This document shows positions 20,412-30,044 of a stretch of DNA of 64,000 bases, piece by piece. Positions within the stretch are counted from its first letter, which is position 1. Each line of letters starts with the position of its first letter. This DNA comes from Polytrichum commune (Eukaryota; Streptophyta; Polytrichopsida; Polytrichales; Polytrichaceae). A program made the position numbers and the translations under genes. The DNA is taken from positions 53,470,758 through 53,534,757 of the forward strand of contig OX485805.1 of NCBI GenBank assembly GCA_950295325.1, written 5' to 3'. A model generated the notes under the pieces. It saw only the letters and a program-made list of their open reading frames with translations, made no database searches and was not told the DNA's origin.

Positions 20412-21300
20412 AATGGCTATCCCAAGAGTGGGATGAGGCTTGTCACCAAGCCTTTGGGGGGCTCAAAAACAAGTTCTCTTCGCCGCCCGTGCTTAAGTTC
20501 GCGGACTTTGACAAACCTTTTGAGGTGCATACGGGGGCGAGTGACTTTAACATTGGCGGATGTTGAGGCAAAATAGATGACCATTGCATATAAGAGCATG
20601 AAGCTCGATGCTTGTCCAACCTGGTCCAACTTATGCAAGAAATGGCTATCCCAAAAGTGGGATGAACCTTGCCACCAAGTCTTTAAGGAGCTTAAGACCA
20701 AGTTTTCTTCGCCGCCCGTGCTCAAGTTTGCGAAATTTGACAAACCTTTTGAGGTGCATACGGGGGCGAGTAACTTTACCATTGGCGGATGTTGATCCAA
20801 GATGGATGCCCATTGCATATGGGAGCATTAAGCTTAAAGGTTGTCAAACCTTGTGCGACTTGTGAAAGAAATGGCTATCTCAAGAGTGGGATGAGCCTTG
20901 CCCCAAAGTCTTTGGGGAGCTTAATACAAAGTTGTCTTTGCCACCCGTGTTCAAGTTCGCGGAGCTTGACAAACCTTTTGAGGTGCATACGGGGGGCGAG
21001 TGACTTTGTCATTGGCGGATGGTTAACGTAAGATGGATGGCCATTGCATATGAGAGCGTTAAGCTTGATGGTTATCCGACCTTATCCGACTTGTGGAAGA
21101 AATGGCTATCCCAAGAGTGGGATGAGCCTTGCCACCAAGTCTTTGGGGACCTTGAGAGCAAGTGTTCTTAGACGCCTGTGCTCAAGTTCGCGGAGGTTGA
21201 CAAACCTTTTGAGGTGCATACGGGGGTGAGTGACTTTGCCAATGGTGGATTATGTGTAATTGGATGGCCATTGTATATGGGAGCATGAAGCTCGATGGTT
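20411..21300 (+). repeat. About 229-bp tandem repeats of the RNase H start in B1 (4 units)
   Basis: Units begin with aaatggctatc at 20411, 20640, 20869 and 21100 (periods 229, 229, 231 bp). Each encodes the same stretch of the RT/RNase H junction: KWLSQEWDE, FSSPPVLKF, DKPFEVHTG. The period is not a multiple of three, so no frame can run through the array. B2 has three units. Confidence 0.9.
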
Positions 21301-21690
21301 GTCAAAGAAGACAACCAACTCATGACAAAGAACTTCTTTGTCGTAGTGCATTGCTTGAAAATGTGGCGACACTATTTGAGGTCGCACAAAGCAAAGGTCT
21401 ACATGGACAATGTGTCCTAAGAGAATTTTGACATACAAGCGCAAGTGAGCGCCAAGTCATTGCGGTGGCATGATAGTTTGGCGCTTATGAAGGTGGATTT
21501 GATCCGCAAACCGGACCGTGGAAATGTGGTGCCGGATGCGCGAAGTAGACCGGAAGAGTTCCAAGCAATGAGAACCATCCAAACCTTGTGGCTAATGTGT
21601 GCCGGCAAAGGAAACTTGTGATGCAAGATACGGGAGGGGTAAATTAACTACCCCAAAGCACAAAAGCTTTTAGGTGAGCTTCGCAAGAGC
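21301..21690 (+). pseudogene. pol: B1 RNase H tail and tether remnant
   Basis: Broken frames resembling the end of chromovirus RNase H and the linker to integrase: RWHDSLALMKVDL, then RKPDRGNVVPDARSRPEEF (family pattern KPGxxNxVxDALSR). It aligns with 36001-36300 of B2 in reverse. Confidence 0.65.
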
Positions 21691-21693
21691 AAG

Positions 21694-21930
21694 GTGCTCA
21701 AAGAGGTTAAGTTGGTGAACGGATTGTTCAAGTGCAAGCAAAGTTGGGTGTATGTGCCACAAGGCAAGTTGAGGCTATCGGTTTTGAAGGAAGAATATGA
21801 TAGTCCTATTGCCGGCCATAGAGGAGAAACAAAAAGCCGCCATAGAATGGTATCAAAGAGGTACCGTTGGCGGTGCATAAAGGAGGATATAGCCCACTTT
21901 GTGAAGGCGTGAATAAAGTGCCAAGTGAAA
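21694..21930 (+). pseudogene. pol: B1 integrase zinc-binding domain, then deletion
   Basis: 72 open codons with VPQGKLRLSVLKEEYDSP, IAGHRGE, KRYRWRCIKEDIAHF and, past a stop, IKCQ: the HHCC region of a chromovirus integrase. Sequence then jumps from this point (matching about 35690 in B2) straight into base 13 of the LTR. About 2 kb, comprising the integrase core, chromodomain, polypurine tract and first 12 LTR bases, is deleted. Confidence 0.8.
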
Positions 21931-21931
21931 G

Positions 21932-22894
21932 CTCCATGAGGAGTGGCCAAAACACCATGGGCACAAGGGGGACCCCGGAGTGACACCCGGGACTTGTGGC
22001 GCCGTTGGTGAGAGGGCCCAAGTGATCCTAGTGTGGGTGAGGGCCCCGGGCGTTGGGAACGCCTCCCACCCACGGAGACTAGGAGGCACAAGGGTAAGGC
22101 CATGAGCTATGCGTAGCTCATGGCGTGGTGATTCTAGAATGCTCAAGAACACCTCAATCGGAGGTGTGAGCTAGGAGTTATGGCCATTTGAGTGGGGCGC
22201 TGTCCCGGGACAGCGCCCTGCTACAGCAGTGCCTGGGAGTGATTCCCGGGACTGCCAAGGTTCAAACAGGCATAACTTCCTCAATACTTGCCCGAATGGG
22301 GCAAGCGAGGAGTCCATCGGCATCTACGTGAGGCGTAGATGAGGATGGAGTGGTTGGTTGTTCTGATCAGACATCATACAAGGAAGTTATGATGGTCTGA
22401 AGCTGCTGGGGGGGTTCTAGGCCCAGCAGCTAAGGGAAAATGTCCACTTGGCCCCAACTCTTGGTAGAGAGACAAGAGGTTGGTTGACGGTGGGGTAGGG
22501 GCCCCGCGTGAAGTCCTAGAGGCTTATATGGGTGAGGTGGTGTGGCCTCACCCACCTGAGGCCGAACGGCACGGCTTCCATGGGCATTGGCCCATTGTGA
22601 GGCCATAGTTGCCTAGTATGGTTCGGGTTGTTGTAGTGTTGCTCCGGCAACGCGATGATCAACATAGGATTGGACTTCCATGGATGGAAGTCCACATTGG
22701 GGAAATGGGTTACCGATTAAGGGGTGAGTCCCGAAAGCAAAGTAGGAGGGTTGGTTCCCTCCTATGAACTATTGGTCCGGGGTAAGAGGAGCTATCCATT
22801 AGCATGGGGGAATGCGAAGGGTTAGCCACTCGTAACCTTTGCTAGAATTCAAAATAACCAAGATGGTCAAGGGGGGCTAGCAAGGGTTGCGACA
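21932..22894 (+). mobile_element. B1 3' LTR, lacking its first 12 bp
   Basis: 963 bp against 975 in B2. It starts ctccatgagg (LTR base 13) and ends gcgaca. It includes a perfect 24-bp palindrome at 22195-22218 (arm GGGCGCTGTCCC). Its TSD partner is outside the window; the flanking bases are gcgca. Confidence 0.93.
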
Positions 22895-23025
22895 GCGCAG
22901 CCCATAACCCGGAGATCCTCCGCGAGCTCCTGTAGCTCCCTATCCTCCCTCGGAATTGCGGGGATGAGGGCTTTGAGCGGAACCGGGATAGGTTCCCTCT
23001 GATCCTCTTCCCGTGCTTCCGGCAT
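22895..23025 (-). pseudogene. Truncated unidentified minus-strand reading frame
   Basis: From an ATG at 23023-23025 the minus strand is open to the B1 boundary (43 codons, starting MPEAREEDQREPIPVPLKAL), Pro/Glu/Arg-rich. B1 cut it, so the rest lies left of the window. The composition would suit the start of a retroelement gag, but no motif proves it. It could be spurious. Confidence 0.35.
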
Positions 23026-23239
23026 TTTCCTCTTCTCTCAGTTTCCGGCTCAACCCTCTCTTCCGGATTCCTTCCCTTCCGTCTAATTGCCACAGAGTCC
23101 CGGCAAGCCCACTTCCGGTGATTGAAAAGTGCAGAGTCCCAGCAATCCCACTGCTGGCGGCTCGAAAGAATTAACACCTCACCACTCGTTCTCTCAACAG
23201 GTTACCTTTTTCAGAAAAAAGTGGGAGGGAGAAGGAAGG

Positions 23240-23425
23240 GACCCTTAAATATCCTTCCTCCCTCTTCCTCCCCTGTTACCGTTTGGTTTAACGGAAAACG
23301 GTTACCAACCGTTTTCCGGCGGTTCTCACCAACGGTTTTACTAACATTTTTACTAACGGCTTTCTTTTCCCTCAACCGTCATAAGGCCCGTTATAACCGC
23401 CACTTCCGGGCCGTTGGGTAATCTT
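23240..23425 (-). promoter_or_regulatory. Candidate promoter: Myb-site cluster with TATA-like motif
   Basis: Between 23283 and 23420 the core AACGG/CCGTT occurs about nine times, including the palindromic AACGGTTACCAACCGTT. On the minus strand this cluster lies upstream of a TATA-like GGATATTTAAGGG at about 23245-23257 and of the ATG at 23025. Such cores are bound by plant Myb factors and resemble mitosis-specific activator elements. Function is inferred. Confidence 0.4.
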
Positions 23426-25065
23426 GGCGCGTCCTCTACTTGGTCCGGACCAATGGTTTGGACCATGATATCACGGTCCGCCCATCCTATTTGACGGACC
23501 GGTCATAGTACTTATTTAGAGTCGTTTTACCGCACAAGGCGGGGTTAGAATACTCTATTTCCTAGTACCGTTAATTTTGTCCTAATAGACCCTATTATCC
23601 TCAGATAAGCAAGGTAAAATACGGAAATTGAATCCGTATTTCCGTATTTCCGTCTTTCCGTCGAATTTGGACTCCCACAGCTAGGTAGTTCAACTCACTC
23701 AACACTCCTCTTGGAAGCCTGAGGTCTGGGCAGGAAGGGGAATGCTCTAGCATGTTCTTTCAATTACCTCCCCGGCTCTCACAAATATACGAAGCATGAG
23801 TTCTGGGAGTAAATGTTGGCCAGGTGGATATCGCTACAAACGACATGGTAAGGGTAACGGGGTGGTTGATGGGTTAACTTCAATTCTTAGGGGAGTTGTG
23901 AAAAAACAGTTTTGTTTCAATCACCTCCTCCCTCTCACCATCGTTTGCATGATCACTACTGACTCATTCTGCAACTACACTTTGGTGAATTAAGACAAAG
24001 GCCAGGTTGGGGAGGATGTGCATTGCACATGGTGGACTAGAACGGGCAATGATTGTTCATGTCACATTAGGATTGTGAAACAGTGTGCACTACAGTCCCA
24101 AGATTGTTACTAACCTTATCATTAGCTAGATGGGAAAGTTTATTGCACCTTATGGGTTCAATTCTCTTTTATTGCTCTTGCTGTGGATGGTCCAGGTTGC
24201 TTTTGTAGGGGGGTCAAGTAAAAGAGGGTGGAACAAGACAGGGCATGGCAGCGGGACGAACTGGACACAAGTTTGGAGGGACAAAACGTCAACAACTGCA
24301 AGGGTAGCATCTGGGAAAGTGGTTCCTCACATCGATGACAACAACAATTGCATCTCGTTGTCCATTGGAGGAAGGGCCGCAGTGCGGATTATCTCTTGAG
24401 CGATGATTTCAAGGGTTGATAGTTTGGTAGCTGCAAAAGAGAGGGCTTGCGTGAGGGAGGAAGAAGGTACTTGGGTGGATCAACAGTGATGCAGCTACTT
24501 GCACATGCGATGCTCCACCGCCTCTATGGACGTGTCCAGACTGGGGTTGCCAACTATAGTGACCCCCGCTCTGTGTCTACATGGTTAATTCATTGGAGTT
24601 GCCAACAATGGAAGGAAAGCATAGCATGTAAAGAGGCGCTGCATTCATGAGGCAAAGACAAGTATTAGGAAGTGGTAACATGGCTGGAGAGCTAGGATTA
24701 GGGTAACCAAGAAAAGTCTGAATTTGAGGTGATTGAGGCCTAGATTCCTAGTGACATTGTGATTGACTCCAGTAATCGTAAATGCTTGGATGTTCATCAA
24801 TAAAAGGTGTCATGTGCACCACTCCACTAGTAATTGAATGTAGCAAAAGTGTGAGTGAAATTGGTTAGCTAGTATTGGTGAAAAGAGGATTTCCCACCCG
24901 GACTAGGACGCATTTAAAAGGTGGGGAAGATTCTTGCTCACAACCTTTGAACATAAGCACTCAAGGCTAATGAACGAGGAGATTGTCTCAATCAACTTTC
25001 CAACAACTGGTTGAGTTGGGCCCCAACCGGTTGGAGCCTAAAGTTGGTGAGTTGCAACTAGGGCC
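23426..25065. other. Unclassified DNA between B1 and element C
   Basis: No gene, LTR pair or known repeat is recognised here. It contains a short run of tttccgt repeats at 23636-23660 and a few plus-strand open stretches (23796-23993, 24130-24399, 24447-24650) without homology signals. It may be host intergenic DNA or an older element whose partner LTR is outside the window. The five bases before element C, 25061-25065 (gggcc), are its left target site. Confidence 0.5.
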
Positions 25066-27205
25066 TGTCGAGGTCACCTTCAAACCCTCAGCAAACTTAG
25101 ACAGTGTAACCCGCTGCTGACCGGTTTACATGGAAGTTACTCCCACCAAAATTAGACCTTCATTAGGTTTCCCATTTCTGGTGAAGGTGTTTGCACTCAT
25201 ATAATCTTAATTTTGTGATACATAATCTTAATGCTCTTTTGAATCCTCAAGGACAAATTGACCTAAGTTTTCAAGTTTATGTTCCCCGAAATCTAATGTC
25301 AAGGTTAGGTGTTCCTAAACCTTTATTAGATTTCGCATCTTATATGGATTTAGTAACATAATCCTTTTTCTAATCAAGAGCCCTTTATAAATCTCTAAGG
25401 ATAAAGTGTCCAAGTCTTTAAGTTTATATTCCCCGAAACCCTAATGTCAAGGTTAAGTGTTTTAGGGAGAACATCGTTCATACATACAATATCTTTCATG
25501 GTATGAACGGTCGTAAAAGATTCTTATTCCATTCAAGAACATGCATTTATGAAAAGGTTACAACTCTTTTGAAAGTCAAATCATACTCCCTCACTAAAGT
25601 TTCATCTCAAGATTTCATTCCATATCCAAGTTCTAGTATCCACATAATTTCTCATAAAGTGCTTTCATCTAATGTTTGTTCCGTATTCAAGTAATATTCC
25701 TCATGATTTTTAGAGTTTTCTTTAAATCTTCGAGATAGAGTTTTTAACGAGTTGAAATCCTAAACTTGAGTTGATATGTTGACGGGGTCCAATTTGCCGG
25801 CCGCATTCCGATGCATCAAGTTGAAATGATTCCGTGGTTGATACTCTCCACGTCGCGTCCAACTCGTTCTCTAAGTCATGATTCTACTTCACCACTTTAA
25901 CTCAAACTATCCCTAATCAATCTCAAGTGGCTTTAGATGTCCCTTTCGGCCTTGCCTCATGTTAATCCTTTGATTATTTCCAAATTGGCCTTCAAACTAA
26001 ATAATTTCCATGTTTCACCAATGTTTCAAAGTCCTTCCGAGTATTGAATTTCCAAAAATCCTAAATACATATGGATCTTTTGATCCTCTCCGTGTTGAAG
26101 AGACACTATGATTATCTATTCTTCAAGTCCGAAATCTTTCTAAGGATTTTCAATTCCTTTAAGCCTTTGAGTTCCGGGGATAATATTTCAATCCCTAATC
26201 CCGTTGTGCCTTCAAATGCGAGGATTATAATCCTTTAAGTTTTTGAGTTCCGGGGATAATATTTCAATCCCTAATCCCGTTGTGCCTTCAAATGCGAGGA
26301 TTACAATCCTTTAAGTTTCCGAACGTGAGGATATGTTTGATCCTTTAAGTCTTCGAGAGCTAGGATATGTTTGATCCTTTAGGTCTTCAAGCTCGTCGTC
26401 CTCCACCTCAGATAGTTCGCTTTATAATGAGGTGCTTTAGGGGCCATATGTGGCCCCTTTATATAGGCTTGGAAATCAAAGGATTTAAAGATGTGGCGGT
26501 TAAGCCTCTAAATGTCTGTATTTACTAATTTTAGCCCTGTATATCCTCTCAGTCTAAATACATCCCTGACAGATCTATAATTAGACTGTCGCGTGCTTAA
26601 AATAGATCTACCCAAGAAGTACATACGAGCATGTCTCATCCGCTTAGATGTGTCAATTGGTAGTTATACCCCTTTCATCCATTCATCCTAAAGTTTCTTC
26701 CTCATTCATTTACGGTTAGCTATAGTCATCCAAAATTGGTCATCCATGATGTCCTTTCATCTGCCCTTCGGGTTCATGCTCTCCCGACCCCTTACTAATC
26801 CTACTCACGGTCCCACTAAGTAGTATAATGCCCTCGGCCACCTCACCTACTAGTGGCCTCCCTTCTACTAATAGTCCTTCCTTTCACTAATAGCCTATCT
26901 CTCTCACTAATGGCTAAGCTTAGCTGGAGGCCCATGTATAAAGTTATTGTTTCCACCTTCTCACTCAAAGCCGAGCTGGCTCCTTCTCTCGGGCTGGCAG
27001 CTCCTCCCTCCACGTGGCACGTCCGACCAGCTCCTCTCCTCGCTCGGCTCCCGGTCACCTCCTTGCGTCCGCCGGCCTCCAGTCTCGTCGCTCCAACTGC
27101 TCTCCTGTTTTCGCTGTCTGTTTGGTCGAATTACTCCTTCTCCTCAGATCTCAGTCCTCCCTTTGCTCCTGTTGCAGCTTCAATGGCGAGTTCTGTGACC
27201 CTACA
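25066..27205 (-). repeat. Element C LTR (leftmost copy)
   Basis: 2,140 bp. On the minus strand it starts TGTAGGGTCACAG and ends CCTCGACA. It is repeated at 52560-54699. I noticed one difference: A at 25103 against G at 52597. Downstream of the TATA box are two units of a 76-bp repeat (gagttccggggataatattt at 26169 and 26245), followed by two copies of ggatatgtttgatccttta. Confidence 0.95.
26457..26466 (-). promoter_or_regulatory. TATA box of element C LTR (left copy)
   Basis: CTATATAAAG on the minus strand, about 740 bp into the LTR. Immediately downstream is a hairpin, GGGGCCA/TGGCCCC (26440-26457), near the expected start of the RNA. Confidence 0.55.
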
Positions 27206-27223
27206 TTTATTCCCCCTCCCTCC
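27206..27223 (-). other. Element C polypurine tract
   Basis: GGAGGGAGGGGGAATAAA on the minus strand, adjoining the LTR start. Confidence 0.88.
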
Positions 27224-27248
27224 AGAAAGAGCATGTCCCCATGCTCGT

Positions 27249-30044
27249 TTACTGCTCTGGTTGAAGGATAGTTCGGGAGTTGGGGGTGCCGAACCTGCGT
27301 GTGGATATCGCCGTCTCCTTCTCCTTGATCACCCTGGTCACATAGTCCTTAATCTGTGGAATTGTGTACGGGCCTGGTAATCGGTGGGGGTGGCGCTCTC
27401 TGAGCCACGTGAATTGCTGCACGGCCTCGTAGCAAATTGTAGTATCCTCCGTGGTGAGGGTCTTGAGGGCCTGGTTGAATGTGATGTGCTGATTTCTCAC
27501 CGAATCTCTGACCTGATTGAAAATGCTGTGTGGATATGGTTTCAATGTTGGTAACCTGTTCAGGGGGGTGTGGTTGTAGTAAGTAGAATGGTGGTGGCTG
27601 ATAAAACTGAGTGCACGCAGCACAAACCGGCCCACATAGAAGGGCGGGGATCCAACTACCACTTCCATAACCCCTATGGGTAATCTGAACTCACTCTTGA
27701 CCCACATGAACGCGAGGGTGTCCCTTGCTGTGGCATCAGCCATTGCCCAGATTTGCTCAAACTGGGGTTTTGATAAGGTGACCCCTGCCTTGAGAATTGG
27801 TACCTGGGCCATCAGCAGATGGAGCCCCTTTAGGGCGTGGTAATACTGCATCACAGTGGTAAGAGGTGGAATGTTTGTGGTAAACTGCTTGTAGATTATG
27901 TCCTTTGGTGATGCAGCCGACCTCGGGATCTCTGCCGAGTTGAGTGGTTCTTCGCTTAGGACCAGAGGACCCTCCATGGTTCTTTCAATGGTTAACTTCA
28001 ATTCATCCCGCTCCCTTGTGATGTACTGGAGTTCCTGCTGTAGTTCCGCGATCGAGCGTTGCTGGAACTCGGCTGGGTCCCTCATCTCTTCTATCATTGA
28101 GTAAAGTCCTGAGGTGCCCGTGTGCATCATGCTATCACTCGCCTGTGGTGTTGTATCAGCTGATCTGGGTGTAACTGGGCTGGTGGTATTGAAAGAAGTC
28201 TTGAGACATTGACGAAGCTCTTCCTCCAGGGATACCAAGGTGGTGGTCTGTTCGTCATGTTCAACCTGCAACGCCGTCAGTCGCTGCTGGGTAGTTTCTA
28301 ACTCTGCTTCTGTAACTGCCGATTTGTGATTTTGCTTGGCTAAGTCTTCGGTCACCTGGTCAAATTTGATTTGTTGAGTTCGGTGAGCGTCTGTAAGAGT
28401 GGCCAATGTTGTTTCTGCGGTGGTTAACTGGTCCTGAAGTTCAAAAACCATTTCAATTTGTTCCGCATATCCCTCATTGAGGGTGGTAAGCTCTTTGGTA
28501 AGCTTCCTGATTTCTATATGTAATAAACCTTTCTCTACTGCATGCTCATTTTCAGTTAGGGCCTCCTTCCCTTTCAACCCCTGATTGAATTGGTGAGTAG
28601 CTTCCTGTGTGATTTTCTGGAATTCGTTGTCCATGGTTTTGATAAACTCTGATCCAGCTTTCTTGGTGAATGTGGTCAGTAATTGCTCTAACCTGCGATG
28701 GGTGAAGCAAATCTGGTTTACCATTATGGAGGTATCATCTGGCACCTTCCACTTCTCCGCTGTCTGGATCACTCGTCTTTTGGGAAGCTCTCTTCCAGTA
28801 TCTGCGGCCTGGTCTGATAGGGTGTTGGGGCTGGATAGCTTGGATGGGTGTGGGGTAACCCGGACAACTGTGTGCAATTTTCCGCTTCCTGAGGCCTCCG
28901 CTAGCTTCCTCTTCCGGGGTGGTGGTGTTCTCTCTGACATGGTCAGCCCTGCAGCGGTACCGAACCCTGCTGTCTTCCTCTCCTGGCTGCCTAAGAAATT
29001 GGCCTCATCAATAAGCAAGGTTAGATGAGGTCCAATGACAGTTCTGATGACTTTGGCCTTGTCCTCCTGCTGATGTCGATGCAGAGTGATCACCTCTGCT
29101 TTGAACTCATCGAAAAACTCTAAAGGCCAATCCACCTTTTCCCCATTTAATGCTGCCAGCACTAGTTTCGCGAAGTGGATGGTCACACTGTATTGGCTGG
29201 AGGTGTTGAGGCAGAAAAAAGAGCTGAGAAGCCTCAAAGGTCTTCTTGATCCAGCAGCTTGACAATCTCCTACCTTTACTGAGCTCTGTCCTTCTTGGAT
29301 GGTCTCGAGAGAGGGAAACAATTCATGCAGTTGTAATTTCTCTCCTTCACCCACTCCTTTCGGTGTTAAGTGAAAAATCTTGAAGAACAGGTCTCTCCAA
29401 TTTTCAGAAAATAAGGGTAGCACTTCACCTTTTAGAGTGACCTGCAATGTGTCTTCTTGCAATGTGTTGATGGCTTCCACTGCCCTAGCTGGATGTACTA
29501 CTCCCCATGGAACATTGCACAGGAACTGCTCCAACCGCAGCTTGCGCAAGAAGGTCAGCTCTTCCTTGCTGAATTGGGTGCTCTTGTAAGCTGCATCCAT
29601 GTGAAAGGCAAATGACTCCATTGGTGTATATGGTACCACTCCGTGCATCAACTTGAAGGTGGGAGAATCCTGTATAAGGTTGGCTGCTTTTGCAACAGCC
29701 AGTCGCAATATTTGTTGCCAAAGGTGTTGTTTGCACAACGGTGGGTACAACTCTGCGTCTTCTGTGCTGAATCTGACTGAGGCAAAAGCTTTAAGTGCGC
29801 TTGATTCGATCAAACTCAAAGCCTCTCTTGGTTTTGAAACCTGCTTCCTTGTGGACACTCCAGAGTTAAGAGCCATTGCTACGGGAATTTCTGTTAGCTC
29901 GGAGACCGTTGCTAAGGACGGCGAGGCAACTGCTGCAACCGTTTTAGCGTCAGCTGAAAGAGAGTGTCTTCGGACAGTCCCCGAGCTTTCAACCCTAAGT
30001 TTGCGGGTTCTTGATCTTGCTGCCGAGCTGGACTTTGTGCTCAT
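27249..30044 (-). CDS. Element C accessory 3' ORF (931 aa, coiled coil)
   Basis: An uninterrupted 931-codon frame between integrase and polypurine tract. Residues 1-60 are Ser/Arg/Lys-rich. An N-terminal globular domain (about 85-365) includes LKGEVLPLFSENWRD and ALNGEKVDWPLEFFDEF. A basic patch PPRKRKLAEA follows, then about 250 residues of Glu/Gln/Thr/Leu heptads (a likely coiled coil, two blocks), and a C-terminal helical domain (about 715-931) with MQYYHALKGLHLL, RFVLRALSFISHHH and the tail RFGTPNSRTIL. Element A has a broken homologue of the whole protein (3520-5950), so two distinct families keep it. I see no signal peptide or membrane anchor, which argues against an envelope protein. 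No known family is recognised; a structural or nuclear-targeting role is conjecture. The start at 30044 is the first Met in frame. Confidence 0.85.
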   Translation of the reverse strand: MSTKSSSAARSRTRKLRVESSGTVRRHSLSADAKTVAAVASPSLATVSELTEIPVAMALNSGVSTRKQVSKPREALSLIESSALKAFASVRFSTEDAELYPPLCKQHLWQQILRLAVAKAANLIQDSPTFKLMHGVVPYTPMESFAFHMDAAYKSTQFSKEELTFLRKLRLEQFLCNVPWGVVHPARAVEAINTLQEDTLQVTLKGEVLPLFSENWRDLFFKIFHLTPKGVGEGEKLQLHELFPSLETIQEGQSSVKVGDCQAAGSRRPLRLLSSFFCLNTSSQYSVTIHFAKLVLAALNGEKVDWPLEFFDEFKAEVITLHRHQQEDKAKVIRTVIGPHLTLLIDEANFLGSQERKTAGFGTAAGLTMSERTPPPRKRKLAEASGSGKLHTVVRVTPHPSKLSSPNTLSDQAADTGRELPKRRVIQTAEKWKVPDDTSIMVNQICFTHRRLEQLLTTFTKKAGSEFIKTMDNEFQKITQEATHQFNQGLKGKEALTENEHAVEKGLLHIEIRKLTKELTTLNEGYAEQIEMVFELQDQLTTAETTLATLTDAHRTQQIKFDQVTEDLAKQNHKSAVTEAELETTQQRLTALQVEHDEQTTTLVSLEEELRQCLKTSFNTTSPVTPRSADTTPQASDSMMHTGTSGLYSMIEEMRDPAEFQQRSIAELQQELQYITRERDELKLTIERTMEGPLVLSEEPLNSAEIPRSAASPKDIIYKQFTTNIPPLTTVMQYYHALKGLHLLMAQVPILKAGVTLSKPQFEQIWAMADATARDTLAFMWVKSEFRLPIGVMEVVVGSPPFYVGRFVLRALSFISHHHSTYYNHTPLNRLPTLKPYPHSIFNQVRDSVRNQHITFNQALKTLTTEDTTICYEAVQQFTWLRERHPHRLPGPYTIPQIKDYVTRVIKEKETAISTRRFGTPNSRTILQPEQ

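Noticed and set aside
22842-23177. 111-codon minus-strand frame across the B1 boundary
   Set aside because: It joins LTR and flanking DNA, so cannot be one old gene; the other frame from 23025 is a slightly better candidate.
24130-24399. 89-codon frame with a leucine-rich, signal-peptide-like start
   Set aside because: Single short frame in unclassified DNA, with no conserved motif or second copy; not supportable as a gene.
26853-27380. 175-codon plus-strand frame across the element C LTR end (copy at 54347-54874)
   Set aside because: It crosses the LTR/PPT boundary and overlaps the accessory ORF in antisense; no homology in element A.
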